A stretch of 64,000 bases of DNA, taken from HGM04593 sp045630965. Its GTDB lineage: Bacteria > Bacteroidota > Bacteroidia > Bacteroidales > Bacteroidaceae. The notes beneath the pieces are model-generated. The model saw only the letters and a program-made list of their open reading frames with translations. It did no database searches and was not told the origin of the DNA. Shown in pieces: positions 34,755 through 43,091 of this stretch; position 1 is the first letter of the stretch; every line of letters starts with the position of its first letter. The DNA lies in NCBI GenBank assembly GCA_045630965.1, contig JAZQTU010000012.1, positions 35,232-99,231 of the forward strand, in the 5' to 3' direction. The translations under genes and the position numbers were made by a program.

Positions 34755-34825
34755 TGGGCTATGGTGTAATGGTAACACTGCAGATTCTGGTCCTGCCTTT
34801 CCTGGTTCGAATCCGGGTAGCCCAA
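34755..34825 (+). tRNA. tRNA-Gln (anticodon CTG)
   Basis: A 71-nt cloverleaf. The acceptor stem TGGGCTA pairs with TAGCCCA (34818-34824), followed by discriminator A. The D arm contains GTAATGGTAAC, the anticodon loop TTCTGGT gives CTG, and the T arm CCTGG-TTCGAAT-CCGGG is standard. The last anticodon-stem pair is an A-C mismatch, as often seen for this tRNA. CCA is not encoded. A strong terminator follows at once. Confidence 0.93.
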
Positions 34826-34827
34826 CG

Positions 34828-34870
34828 AAACAGACAGGTTTTGAAGAAATTCAAAACCTGTCTGTTTTTT
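34828..34870 (+). terminator. Intrinsic terminator of tRNA-Gln, 18-bp perfect stem
   Basis: AAACAGACAGGTTTTGAA pairs perfectly with 34850-34867 around a GAAA tetraloop, followed by T-run. Confidence 0.93.
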
Positions 34871-34928
34871 ATGGAAAAAATTACGCTTTTCCACCATCAA
34901 TGGTAATTAACTAATTAATGTAATTCCT

Positions 34929-34939
34929 CCCCCCCCCCC
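34929..34939 (+). repeat. Poly-C tract (C11)
   Basis: Eleven uninterrupted C residues in a C-rich stretch (34926-34943), 80 bp upstream of the promoter of the TlpA-like gene. Such tracts are prone to slippage in replication and sequencing. Confidence 0.85.
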
Positions 34940-35018
34940 TCCCTACAGGTAGTTATAACGCGTCTTTGGTTCTTTTTTGACTTTTTTTACGTTGAATGCT
35001 TGTTTGGATGACTTTTTA

Positions 35019-35049
35019 TTTGATAAAACCGAATATTCTGTTACTTTTG
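35019..35049 (+). promoter_or_regulatory. Promoter of the TlpA-like gene
   Basis: TTTG at 35019-35022, a 19-bp gap and TACTTTTG at 35042-35049: a full consensus match. Transcription would start near 35056, inside the longer upstream frame, which supports the ATG at 35109. Confidence 0.75.
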
Positions 35050-35108
35050 CAACCGGTTATATGAAAACATGCATTTCCATTGCACGGCAATGGGTTAAAA
35101 AGTCCAAT

Positions 35109-36443
35109 ATGAAGAAAATTTTTACTGTCATCTCGCTTCTTTTTGTGGCACTTGCCGCAACAGCGCAGAAAGTACGTTGCAACATAAATTTTATAGCAGA
35201 CACTGCAAATATTGAAAAGGTTTATGTATGTCCGTTGAATTTTGATGAGAGTGGAAAAACCACTCCTATGCGCAAGAAAGCTGATTCTTTTACAGGTACC
35301 GTGACGCGGTCTCCAATTGATTTCTATGAACTCGTAGTGGTGAAGGATCGTACTCAGATGATTGTACCTGTGTATGAAAGTGATGCCAAGGAACTTACTT
35401 TGGATGTAAAAATCGACAATAAGAGACTTTATATAGACAATACACGCGAAAATCGTGCGCTTTCATCGCTTACACGTGCTATAAATAACCTTGACCGTGC
35501 TCTTTGGCTCGAAACTAATATGGAGAGTGAAAGAATGAAGGCGTTGATAGCAGCCTATCAGATATCTCTTGATTCTATATTAGCACAGGATGATATTACC
35601 GGTAATGTTGCGGAGTATATGACAGTATATGCTTACACACATGCTTATTCGGCATACTCATCTATTCCACGTGCACAGGAGATACCCGTCACATCGATAC
35701 CTTTTGGCAGGAGCGATATTCTTCCCGATGCCGATATCGCATTTGACAATAGCTATGCGCCATTGTTCTTCTCAGCCATGCAGGTAGTGAAGGAAGACCT
35801 TGCTGCTTCGCCCTCACTGCTTGACAAATTGCATACACTTTATGCTAAGTATAATAACAGTAACGTGCGTTCAAAGGTTGCATCAATGGTAATAGGTGAG
35901 TTCTTGAGAAAGTATGACTATTCAAGAGATTTTGAAGAGGGTCTTGAACTTATCAAGACAGCAACAGAACGATACGAACTTCCCGATCTGTATATAAAGG
36001 AGTTTCTGAAGAATAAATCAACAATTCCTGGTTCTTCTTTTCCAGAGGGTATAGTTCTTGTTGATGAGGCTGGTAAGAAGGTGGATTTCTCAGAATTCAA
36101 GGGTAAGTATGTGTATCTTGACCTTTGGGCTTCATGGTGTGGACCATGCTGTAAGGAGGTGCCCCATATGAAGAGTCTTGAAGCTGAACTTAAGAATAAG
36201 GATGTAGTGTTCGTTTCAGTATCATGTGATACCGATGTACAGGCATGGAAAAATAAGATGAAAGAACTCGGTATGCATGGACATCACTTGCTCGATAGTG
36301 AAAATGCTCTTGGTGATGCGCTGAATGTTCAGGGTATTCCTTTCTATCTAATATATGACAAAGAAGGTAAATTGCACACCTACGGCGCAAAGCGCCCCAG
36401 CACAGGTCGCGCCTTGAGGGAAGTGCTTGAAGGATTGAAATAA
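35109..36443 (+). CDS. Exported TlpA/thioredoxin-like protein with DUF4369-like N-domain
   Basis: A 444-residue periplasmic or surface protein. A signal peptide (1-20, LLFVALAATAQ) precedes a beta-rich N-terminal domain (about 22-115, DUF4369-like) and a helical middle part. The thioredoxin domain starts near 305, with redox motif WCGPC in DLWASWCGPCCKEVPHM and GIPFYLIYDKEG further on. In Bacteroidetes such proteins reduce disulfides of envelope proteins or cytochromes. The start at 35109 begins a clean signal peptide just after a consensus promoter. A strong terminator follows. Confidence 0.88.
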   Translation: MKKIFTVISLLFVALAATAQKVRCNINFIADTANIEKVYVCPLNFDESGKTTPMRKKADSFTGTVTRSPIDFYELVVVKDRTQMIVPVYESDAKELTLDVKIDNKRLYIDNTRENRALSSLTRAINNLDRALWLETNMESERMKALIAAYQISLDSILAQDDITGNVAEYMTVYAYTHAYSAYSSIPRAQEIPVTSIPFGRSDILPDADIAFDNSYAPLFFSAMQVVKEDLAASPSLLDKLHTLYAKYNNSNVRSKVASMVIGEFLRKYDYSRDFEEGLELIKTATERYELPDLYIKEFLKNKSTIPGSSFPEGIVLVDEAGKKVDFSEFKGKYVYLDLWASWCGPCCKEVPHMKSLEAELKNKDVVFVSVSCDTDVQAWKNKMKELGMHGHHLLDSENALGDALNVQGIPFYLIYDKEGKLHTYGAKRPSTGRALREVLEGLK

Positions 36444-36468
36444 TTTTTTAGAGAATTGTATAACAACC

Positions 36469-36513
36469 GGCGCCAAGGAGCAGGCAAACCTGCCCCTTGG
36501 CGCCACTTTTTTT
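36469..36513 (+). terminator. Intrinsic terminator with GC-rich stem
   Basis: GGCGCCAAGG-A-GCAGG pairs with CCTGC-C-CCTTGGCGCC around CAAA, then ACTTTTTTT. A very stable hairpin about 25 bp after the TlpA-like stop. Confidence 0.92.
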
Positions 36514-36649
36514 ACCCAATTCAAAATTCATAATAGACCCAATAGACCTAGAATTCCCAACTGCGCTCCCCAGCCTTTAGGAGGCTAAGATGCCCCTCCC
36601 TCATCTTCAAAAAATCCTTTATTTATAATAAAAAGTCATTTCAAATGGC

Positions 36650-36657
36650 TATTTTTG
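36650..36657 (+). promoter_or_regulatory. Candidate -7 element of the M6 protease gene
   Basis: TATTTTTG, 34 bp before the ATG at 36692. The predicted transcription start (about 36664) excludes the TTG at 36662 as start codon. Confidence 0.5.
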
Positions 36658-36691
36658 CAAATTGTTTGAAAGTAAAACACCCAATTATAAT

Positions 36692-39217
36692 ATGCGAAGA
36701 ATTTTATCCTTTATAGCAACCGCGCTTTTTGCAATATCCCTTTCTGCCGTTCCTGCCAACCGCAAGCCCTTTGTTGTTAAGCAGACCGACGGAACAACAC
36801 TGAATATACGACTCCACGGTGACGAATCGTTGCACTTCCACACAACCCTCGACGGTAAATATCTGGTGAAAGGGGAGTGCGGCAGTTACTTCTATGCCAG
36901 CTACACCGCCGGCGAAGGCTTCGTCTCCACTGGTGTCCTTGCCCACAACGCTGCAGAGCGCAGCGATGCCGAAAACGCATTGCTCTCGTCAATGGATTAT
37001 GACACAATGGCTGACGAACTCTCCGCAGCCCATGCCTCACGTTCGGCAAAATACAGTAAATCGCCTGTTGCACGCAGTGCAGCTGCGCAAAAGGTGCCCA
37101 CCACCGGCGTGGTACGTATCCCTGTTCTTTTGGTCGAGTACAGCGACGTCAAGTTCACCTTTACAAAGGATAATATCAACAGACTGTTGAATGAAGAGAA
37201 CTACAAATACAGTTTCCTCAACGACTACATCACATCCTACGGCAGTGCCCGCGACTACTTCATCGCGCAGTCAGGCGGCCTTTTCCAGCCCGAATTCGTC
37301 GTCTCCGACATCCTTACCCTCTCCAAGAATATGGCATATTACGGAGCTAACAACAGCGAAGGCGACGTCCGTCCTCGTGAGATGATACGCGACGCCATTA
37401 CCCTTGCCGACCCTAATATGGATTTCTCGCAGTTCGACAATGACGGTGACGGCGAGGTGGAATTCATCTACTGTATATATGCCGGTTATTCCGAGGCTAA
37501 CAGCGTAAACATCGACAGCAACACCATATGGCCCCACCAGTGGGACTTGGAATCGGCAGGTACAGGCAAGAAACGTGCCGACGGAGTCTCCTGCAACCTC
37601 TATGCCTGCAGCTCCGAGCTCAGCATGAACAAAAGCTACGAAAAGGAGTATGGCAAGTACCTTGCCGGCATTGGCACAATCTGCCACGAATTCTCCCACT
37701 GCCTTGGCCTGCACGACGTGTACGATGTCTCAGGTGTTTCGGGTAACTGGGGAATGGACGAATGGGACCTCATGGACCAGGGGAACTACACCGGCGATGG
37801 ATATATTCCCGTGGGTTACAACTCCTATCAGAAAGAGGTCTGCGGCTGGAAAAAGCTTCAGGTTCTTGACAAGAATGGCGCATATTCAATGTTGCCTCAG
37901 ACGCAGGGTGGTGTAGGCTACAAGATAGTCAACGACGCCAATCCCAACGAATACTTCATTCTTGAAAACCGCAAGCGCGAAGGCTGGGACCAGATGATGG
38001 TTTCCGACGGAATGATGATCATACACGTCGACTACAACGCAACTGCATGGCAGAACAACGAAATCAATGTCACCAAGGGGCATCCGCGTTTCCAGCTTGT
38101 TCCGGCAGACAACGAACTCATGGCCTACCCCTATCCTTATACTGATGAGGGAGAAAAGAAATTCTACGCCAATCTCGAAAAGGATTTGTGGCCCGGCTCC
38201 ACACGCAATACCGAATTCTCCAACAGCTCAGTTCCTGCAGCCAAGGTATATACTGGCGGTTACCTCAACAAGTCCGTCAAAGATATAAAATATGAAAACG
38301 GTGTGGCCTCGTTCAGATTCTCCGGCGGCGATATGCCGGCGCCCGAAGTGAAACCCGCTACCGATGTTGCAGCAGGCTCCTTTGTAGCCAACTGGACGTC
38401 AATTGACGAAGCCACAGAATACCTCGTTGAATTATATAAGGTGGTTGATGCCGTGGATGGTGAAGGAGTTGTAGAGAAGTTGCTCGAAGAGGATTTCATG
38501 CAGTGCAAGAGCTCCAATGCCACAATCAAGGATAATCTTGACGAATACACCGCGCTCCCCGGCTGGACAGGCAGTAACCTCTATGGCGAGAACGGCCGTC
38601 TGCGCATAGGCTCAAAGAGCAATACCGGCAACCTTGCCACACCATTGCTCAATGCCGCAGGAAGCATTACCGTGTCGTTCAAGGTTTCCAAATACAACAC
38701 CAACGACAGCGCTTTCAGCCTTGTAGCCTCTGTTGTAGACAAGTCGGGTAGTGTAATTGCCCAAAAGGGCATAGCAACCGAAGGTAAGGCTGAACTCACC
38801 TGCAATGTCGACGGCGACTTCAAGGTAACCTTCAATACCGAAAAAACTGCAGTCTGCCGCGTTGTTGTCGATGACATAACCGTGTCAGCCGTGTTGCCCT
38901 TTGCAAGAGAACTCCAGCAGAGCGTAACCACTGCAGACAATAGCTATACATTCAGCGGTCTTGAACAGGGCAAGTACGCCTACAGGGTCAAAGCCATGGC
39001 AGGCGATGACGAATCACCCTTCTCCGGCTACGCCGACGTTCTCCTCGGCGCAACATCGGTTGTTGAAGTGCAAGGCACGCTGGAAGAGAGAATAGAAGTC
39101 TATTCGCTCGACGGAACAATGAAATACCAAAGCAAGGGTAACACCCTCCCAGTCCTCCCCCGCGGCGTGTATGTAATAAAGCATGGCGCAGTTGTTAAGA
39201 AGGTGTTTGTGAAGTGA
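36692..39217 (+). CDS. M6-family metalloprotease with T9SS-like sorting tail
   Basis: An 841-residue secreted zinc protease. A signal peptide (1 to about 20) precedes a pro-region to about 135. The M6 domain carries HEFSHCLGLHD (His332, Glu333, His336, third ligand His341). A calcium-loop-like DNDGDGEVEF lies near 249-258. From about 560 there is a beta-sandwich carbohydrate/MAM-like region. The C-terminus (IEVYSLDGTMKYQ, then LPRGVYVIKHGAVVKKVFVK) is a type IX secretion sorting domain. Such proteases attack host or diet proteins. The ATG at 36692 follows a -7 element. It has a strongly GC-ended codon use like pheT downstream. Confidence 0.9.
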   Translation: MRRILSFIATALFAISLSAVPANRKPFVVKQTDGTTLNIRLHGDESLHFHTTLDGKYLVKGECGSYFYASYTAGEGFVSTGVLAHNAAERSDAENALLSSMDYDTMADELSAAHASRSAKYSKSPVARSAAAQKVPTTGVVRIPVLLVEYSDVKFTFTKDNINRLLNEENYKYSFLNDYITSYGSARDYFIAQSGGLFQPEFVVSDILTLSKNMAYYGANNSEGDVRPREMIRDAITLADPNMDFSQFDNDGDGEVEFIYCIYAGYSEANSVNIDSNTIWPHQWDLESAGTGKKRADGVSCNLYACSSELSMNKSYEKEYGKYLAGIGTICHEFSHCLGLHDVYDVSGVSGNWGMDEWDLMDQGNYTGDGYIPVGYNSYQKEVCGWKKLQVLDKNGAYSMLPQTQGGVGYKIVNDANPNEYFILENRKREGWDQMMVSDGMMIIHVDYNATAWQNNEINVTKGHPRFQLVPADNELMAYPYPYTDEGEKKFYANLEKDLWPGSTRNTEFSNSSVPAAKVYTGGYLNKSVKDIKYENGVASFRFSGGDMPAPEVKPATDVAAGSFVANWTSIDEATEYLVELYKVVDAVDGEGVVEKLLEEDFMQCKSSNATIKDNLDEYTALPGWTGSNLYGENGRLRIGSKSNTGNLATPLLNAAGSITVSFKVSKYNTNDSAFSLVASVVDKSGSVIAQKGIATEGKAELTCNVDGDFKVTFNTEKTAVCRVVVDDITVSAVLPFARELQQSVTTADNSYTFSGLEQGKYAYRVKAMAGDDESPFSGYADVLLGATSVVEVQGTLEERIEVYSLDGTMKYQSKGNTLPVLPRGVYVIKHGAVVKKVFVK

Positions 39218-39226
39218 GGAACCAAT

Positions 39227-39245
39227 GGGCAGGGTCCGCCTGCCC
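39227..39245 (+). terminator. GC-rich hairpin after the M6 protease gene
   Basis: GGGCAGG pairs with CCTGCCC around GTCCG, 10 bp after the stop. There is no T-run, so termination may be Rho-dependent or the hairpin may protect the mRNA 3' end. Confidence 0.5.
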
Positions 39246-39291
39246 CCTTGCCCCCTTATTAACTTTCCCTTATATTTTTTAACATCAAACC

Positions 39292-39322
39292 TTTACTCTT
39301 TGCAAAAAAAAGAGTAATTTTG
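39292..39322 (+). promoter_or_regulatory. Promoter of pheT
   Basis: TTTA at 39292-39295, a 19-bp gap and TAATTTTG at 39315-39322. The same TTTA-19-TAATTTTG layout occurs before the fimbrial operon. Confidence 0.6.
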
Positions 39323-39354
39323 CGAGTTGAAACGGAAAATAATAAAAACAACAT

Positions 39355-41820
39355 ATGAATATTTCCTATAATTGGCTCAAAGAGTATGTCGATTTCGACA
39401 TGACACCCGAAGAGGTGTCTGCAGCCCTTACATCCATAGGTCTTGAGACAGACGGCGTAGAAGAGGTACAGACCATCAAGGGAGGTCTTGAAGGATTGGT
39501 TATCGGCGAGGTTCTTACCTGCGTTGACCACCCCGACAGCGACCACCTTCACATAACAACAGTAAATTTGGGTGACGGCAACCCTGTGCAGATAGTCTGC
39601 GGTGCTCCCAATGTGGCAGCAGGTCAAAAGGTTGTTGTTGCAACTATCGGCACAAAGCTCTACAGCGGTGACGAGTGCTTCACAATAAAGAAAGGCAAGA
39701 TCAGAGGCGCCGAGTCATTCGGTATGATATGCGCCGAGGACGAGATCGGTATCGGCAACAGCCATGACGGTATCATCGTTCTCCCTGCCGACGCAGTTCC
39801 CGGCACCCCAGCCAAGGAGTACTACAATATCAAGAGCGACTACCTCATTGGTGTCGATATCACTCCTAACCGTGCCGACGCATGCTCACACTACGGTGTA
39901 GCGCGCGATCTCTATGCATATACCATGCAGAACAAGGGTGCAAGCACATTGCGCCGTCCCTCATGCGACGGTTTCCAGGTCGACAACAACGACCTCAACA
40001 TCGACATCGAGGTTCAGAACAGCGAAGCCTGCATGCGCTATGCCGGTGTAACTATCAAGGGTGTAACCGTTAAGGAGAGCCCCGAATGGTTGAAGAACAA
40101 GCTTCAGATTATAGGTATACGCCCTATAAACAACATCGTCGACATCACAAACTTCATACTCCACGCATACGGCCAGCCCATGCACTGTTTCGATGCAGAC
40201 AAGATCAAGGGCGGCAAGGTTGTTGTGCGCACATTCCCCGAGGGTACACCGTTCGTTACACTCGACGGTGTTGAGCGCAAGCTCTCCGAGCGCGACCTCA
40301 TGATATGCAATGCCGAAGAGCCAATGTGCATCGCAGGTGTGTTCGGCGGTCTTGAGTCAGGCACCACCGAGGAGACAAAGAACGTCTTCCTTGAGAGCGC
40401 ATATTTCCACCCAACATGGGTGCGCAAGACATCACGTCGTCATGCATTGCAGACCGACTCATCATTCCGTTTCGAGCGCGGTACCGACCCTAACAACGTC
40501 ATCTACGCGTTGAAGCAGGCAGCAATGCTCATCAAGGAGCTTGCCGGCGGAACAATCTCAATGGACATCAAGGATATCTACCCGGCACCCGTAGAGGACT
40601 TCAAGGTAGAACTCGAATATAGCTATGTCAACAGCCTTATCGGTGTTGAGCTCGCTCCACAGACAGTCAAGAATATCGTAACCTCGCTCGAGATGAAGAT
40701 CGAGAACGAGAGCGAGACAGGCCTGTCACTCCTTGTTCCCCCTTACCGCGTTGACGTACAGCGTCCATGTGACGTAGTAGAGGATATCCTTCGCATATAC
40801 GGCTACAACAACGTCGATATCACCACAACCCTGCACTCATCAATCATCACCAAGGGTGCCGAAGACAAGTCACACAAGCTTCAGAATATCATTTCGGAAC
40901 AGCTTGTAGGTTGCGGTTTCAATGAAATCCTCAATAACTCACTCACAGCAGCCGCATACTACGACGAGCTTGAGAGCTACAAGAGCGAAAACCTCGTTCG
41001 CCTGATGAACCCATTGAGCAACGACCTCAATGTGATGCGTCAGACACTCCTGTTTGGCGGTCTTGAGAGCATGCAGCGCAATGTAAGCCGCAAATTCACC
41101 GACCTCAGCTTCTTTGAGTTCGGTAACACATACCGTTTCGATGCTGACAAACGCGTCGAAGAGAAGATACTCAGCCCCTACAGCGAGAGCTACCACCTCG
41201 GCTTGTGGATGACAGGCAATAATGTTGCCGCATCATGGATAGAGCAGGGACGCAAGCTCTCTGTTTACGACCTCAAGGCCGTAGTAGAGCACATCTTCGA
41301 CCGTCTTGGCTTCAAGCCCGGCATGCGCCTTGTAAGCACCTTCAGCGACGACATCTTCACCGCTGCAATACAGGTACAGGCACAGAATAACAAAAAGGTG
41401 GTTGCCCAGCTCGGTATCCTTCGCAAGAAGGTGACAAAGCGCTTCGACATCGATGCCGAAGTCCTTTACGCCGACATCAACTGGACCGAACTCATGAAGG
41501 CAGTCAAGAACGCCAAGATTGGTTATGCCGAAATAAGCAAATATCCCGCCGTTAAGCGCGATCTCGCATTGCTCATCGACAAGAACGTCACATTTGCGCA
41601 GATAGAGCAGGTAGCACGCGAGACCGAAAAGAAACTTCTCAAGGCAGTCACACTGTTCGACGTCTACGAAGGCAAGAACCTCGAAGAGGGTAAGAAGAGC
41701 TACGCAGTAAGCTTCATTCTCCAGGACGACAACCAGACCCTCAATGACAAAGTCATCGACAAAACCATGGCACGCCTCATGGAGAACTTCCAGAAACGCC
41801 TCGGCGCAGTACAGAGATAA
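39355..41820 (+). CDS. pheT: Phenylalanyl-tRNA synthetase beta subunit
   Basis: An 821-residue subunit of the (alpha-beta)2 PheRS. The N-terminus MNISYNWLKEYVDFDMTPEEV is diagnostic. It is followed by the EMAP-like tRNA-binding domain (about 38-150), the B3/B4 editing region with FLESAYFHPTWVRKTSRRHALQTDSSFRFERG (quoted in parts: FLESAYFHP, SSFRFERG), the B5 domain and the C-terminal anticodon-binding FDX-ACB domain (KYPAVKRDLALLID onward). pheS is not adjacent, as usual in this phylum. Confidence 0.97.
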   Translation: MNISYNWLKEYVDFDMTPEEVSAALTSIGLETDGVEEVQTIKGGLEGLVIGEVLTCVDHPDSDHLHITTVNLGDGNPVQIVCGAPNVAAGQKVVVATIGTKLYSGDECFTIKKGKIRGAESFGMICAEDEIGIGNSHDGIIVLPADAVPGTPAKEYYNIKSDYLIGVDITPNRADACSHYGVARDLYAYTMQNKGASTLRRPSCDGFQVDNNDLNIDIEVQNSEACMRYAGVTIKGVTVKESPEWLKNKLQIIGIRPINNIVDITNFILHAYGQPMHCFDADKIKGGKVVVRTFPEGTPFVTLDGVERKLSERDLMICNAEEPMCIAGVFGGLESGTTEETKNVFLESAYFHPTWVRKTSRRHALQTDSSFRFERGTDPNNVIYALKQAAMLIKELAGGTISMDIKDIYPAPVEDFKVELEYSYVNSLIGVELAPQTVKNIVTSLEMKIENESETGLSLLVPPYRVDVQRPCDVVEDILRIYGYNNVDITTTLHSSIITKGAEDKSHKLQNIISEQLVGCGFNEILNNSLTAAAYYDELESYKSENLVRLMNPLSNDLNVMRQTLLFGGLESMQRNVSRKFTDLSFFEFGNTYRFDADKRVEEKILSPYSESYHLGLWMTGNNVAASWIEQGRKLSVYDLKAVVEHIFDRLGFKPGMRLVSTFSDDIFTAAIQVQAQNNKKVVAQLGILRKKVTKRFDIDAEVLYADINWTELMKAVKNAKIGYAEISKYPAVKRDLALLIDKNVTFAQIEQVARETEKKLLKAVTLFDVYEGKNLEEGKKSYAVSFILQDDNQTLNDKVIDKTMARLMENFQKRLGAVQR

Positions 41821-41828
41821 GGTGAAGG

Positions 41829-41967
41829 AGATGTTTCGACGTTGCTCAACATGACAGCATCATTGTCATCCTGAGCGCAGTTGAATTTTTCAATTTAGTG
41901 AGTGTGACAAAGCTTGCTTTAGTTACGCAACGAACGTTTGAAAAATCGCCGCAGGCAGAGGATCTAA
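41829..41967. repeat. Palindromic repeat, copy 1, interrupted by a small insert
   Basis: The left arm (41829-41856, AGATGTTTCGACGTTGCTCA...) is an imperfect inverted repeat of the right arm, which starts TGTCATCCTGAGCGCAG at 41864 and ends AGGATCT at about 41964. The right arm is split by about 67 bp whose ends carry 9-bp inverted repeats (ATTTTTCAA 41885-41893, TTGAAAAAT 41938-41946). An uninterrupted copy lies at 50010-50080. Confidence 0.75.
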
Positions 41968-42020
41968 AGAAAAGAACTATAAATTGATAATAATAATAAT
42001 AAACTAAATAATAAATTACT

Positions 42021-42746
42021 ATGGGTAGAGCTTTTGAATACCGTAAAGCTGCGAAACTGAAAAGATGGGGTAATATGGCACGCGTATTTACCCGTGTTGG
42101 AAAACAGATAGCCATTGCCGTTAAGGCAGGCGGTCCCGACCCCGACACCAACTCACACCTTAGAGCAATCATCGCCAATGCAAAGCGCGAGAACATGCCA
42201 AAGGACAACATCGAGCGCGCAATCAAGAACGCGATGGGTAAAGACCAGAAGGACTATAAGGAAGTACCATACGAAGGCTACGGTCCTTTCGGTATTGCTA
42301 TCTTCGTAGACGCTGCAACCGACAACACCACACGTACAGTAGCCAATGTACGCGCTGTGTTCAACAAGTTCGGTGGCACACTGGGCACACAGGGTAGCCT
42401 CGACTTCATGTTCACACAGAAGAGTGTCTTTACCTTTACAAAGAAGGACGACCTTGACATGGACGAACTGATTCTTGACCTCATCGACTACGGCGTAGAG
42501 GACGAGTACGACGAGGAAGAGAACGAAATCACCATCTACGGCGATCCTAAGTCATTCGGAGCAATCCAGAAGACACTCGAAGAGAAAGGTTTCGAGATTA
42601 CAGGTAGCGAGTTCACACGTATCCCTAACGACCAGAAGGACGTTACCGAAGAGCAGCGCGCAATCATCGACAAGATTGTTGAGCGCCTCGAGGAGGACGA
42701 CGACGTGCAGAACGTTTATACAAACATGAAACCTGCAGAGGAGTAA
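42021..42746 (+). CDS. YebC/PmpR-family regulator (TACO1-like)
   Basis: A 241-residue protein of the YebC family, described both as transcriptional regulator and as helper of translation through proline runs. The N-terminus MGRAFEYRKAAKLKRWGNMA and RENMPKDNIERAIK near 60 are conserved, and the C-terminal acidic VERLEEDDDVQNVYTNM is a family hallmark. It stands alone, with a repeat-filled upstream spacer. Confidence 0.95.
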   Translation: MGRAFEYRKAAKLKRWGNMARVFTRVGKQIAIAVKAGGPDPDTNSHLRAIIANAKRENMPKDNIERAIKNAMGKDQKDYKEVPYEGYGPFGIAIFVDAATDNTTRTVANVRAVFNKFGGTLGTQGSLDFMFTQKSVFTFTKKDDLDMDELILDLIDYGVEDEYDEEENEITIYGDPKSFGAIQKTLEEKGFEITGSEFTRIPNDQKDVTEEQRAIIDKIVERLEEDDDVQNVYTNMKPAEE

Positions 42747-42810
42747 TTTTTGATAAAAATACCACAAAATATGCGGCGGTTGTCGGGCTATGACGACCGT
42801 TGCTTTTGGT

Positions 42811-42899
42811 ACATTACAATTGGTTAGTGGAAAATTTTCTACAAAAAATATGAAAGAAATGCTTTAGTATTTCATATTTATTAACTAATTTTGTAATGT
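42811..42899. repeat. Nested palindrome around the fimbrial operon promoter
   Basis: ACATTACAATTGGTTAGT (42811-42828) and AACTAATTTTGTAATGT (42883-42899) form an outer imperfect inverted repeat. Inside, AAATATGAAA (42846-42855) pairs perfectly with TTTCATATTT (42870-42879). The promoter's -7 box lies within the right outer arm. Confidence 0.7.
42863..42893 (+). promoter_or_regulatory. Candidate promoter of the fimbrial operon
   Basis: TTTA at 42863-42866, a 19-bp gap and TAATTTTG at 42886-42893. Transcription would start at about 42900, leaving a leader of about 190 bases that begins with the G8 tract. Confidence 0.55.
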
Positions 42900-43091
42900 C
42901 TGTATAGCCTTAGGGGGGGGTAAAACGTTGATTTTCAACGAGTTATACCTTCCTTGAGGTATTTGTGCGTTTTGTAACACGCAAAAAAGAGATGTTTGAT
43001 GTACGGCAAAAAACAAGGGAGACAATCCAATTGACCCAACAATTTGCCACCATCACCAACCACGTAATTTATATTACTATATAATAAGGTA
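42900..43091 (+). promoter_or_regulatory. Structured 5' leader of the fimbrial operon with G8 tract
   Basis: The gap from 42747 to 43091 has no gene. After the promoter it holds eight consecutive G residues (42913-42920) and three successive hairpins: CGTTGA/TCAACG (42926-42940), ATACCT/AGGTAT (42945-42962) and TGCGT/ACGCA (42966-42983). The rest is plain A/C-rich sequence to the ATG. The leader could carry phase variation (G-tract), attenuation or RNA-level control. Confidence 0.45.
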
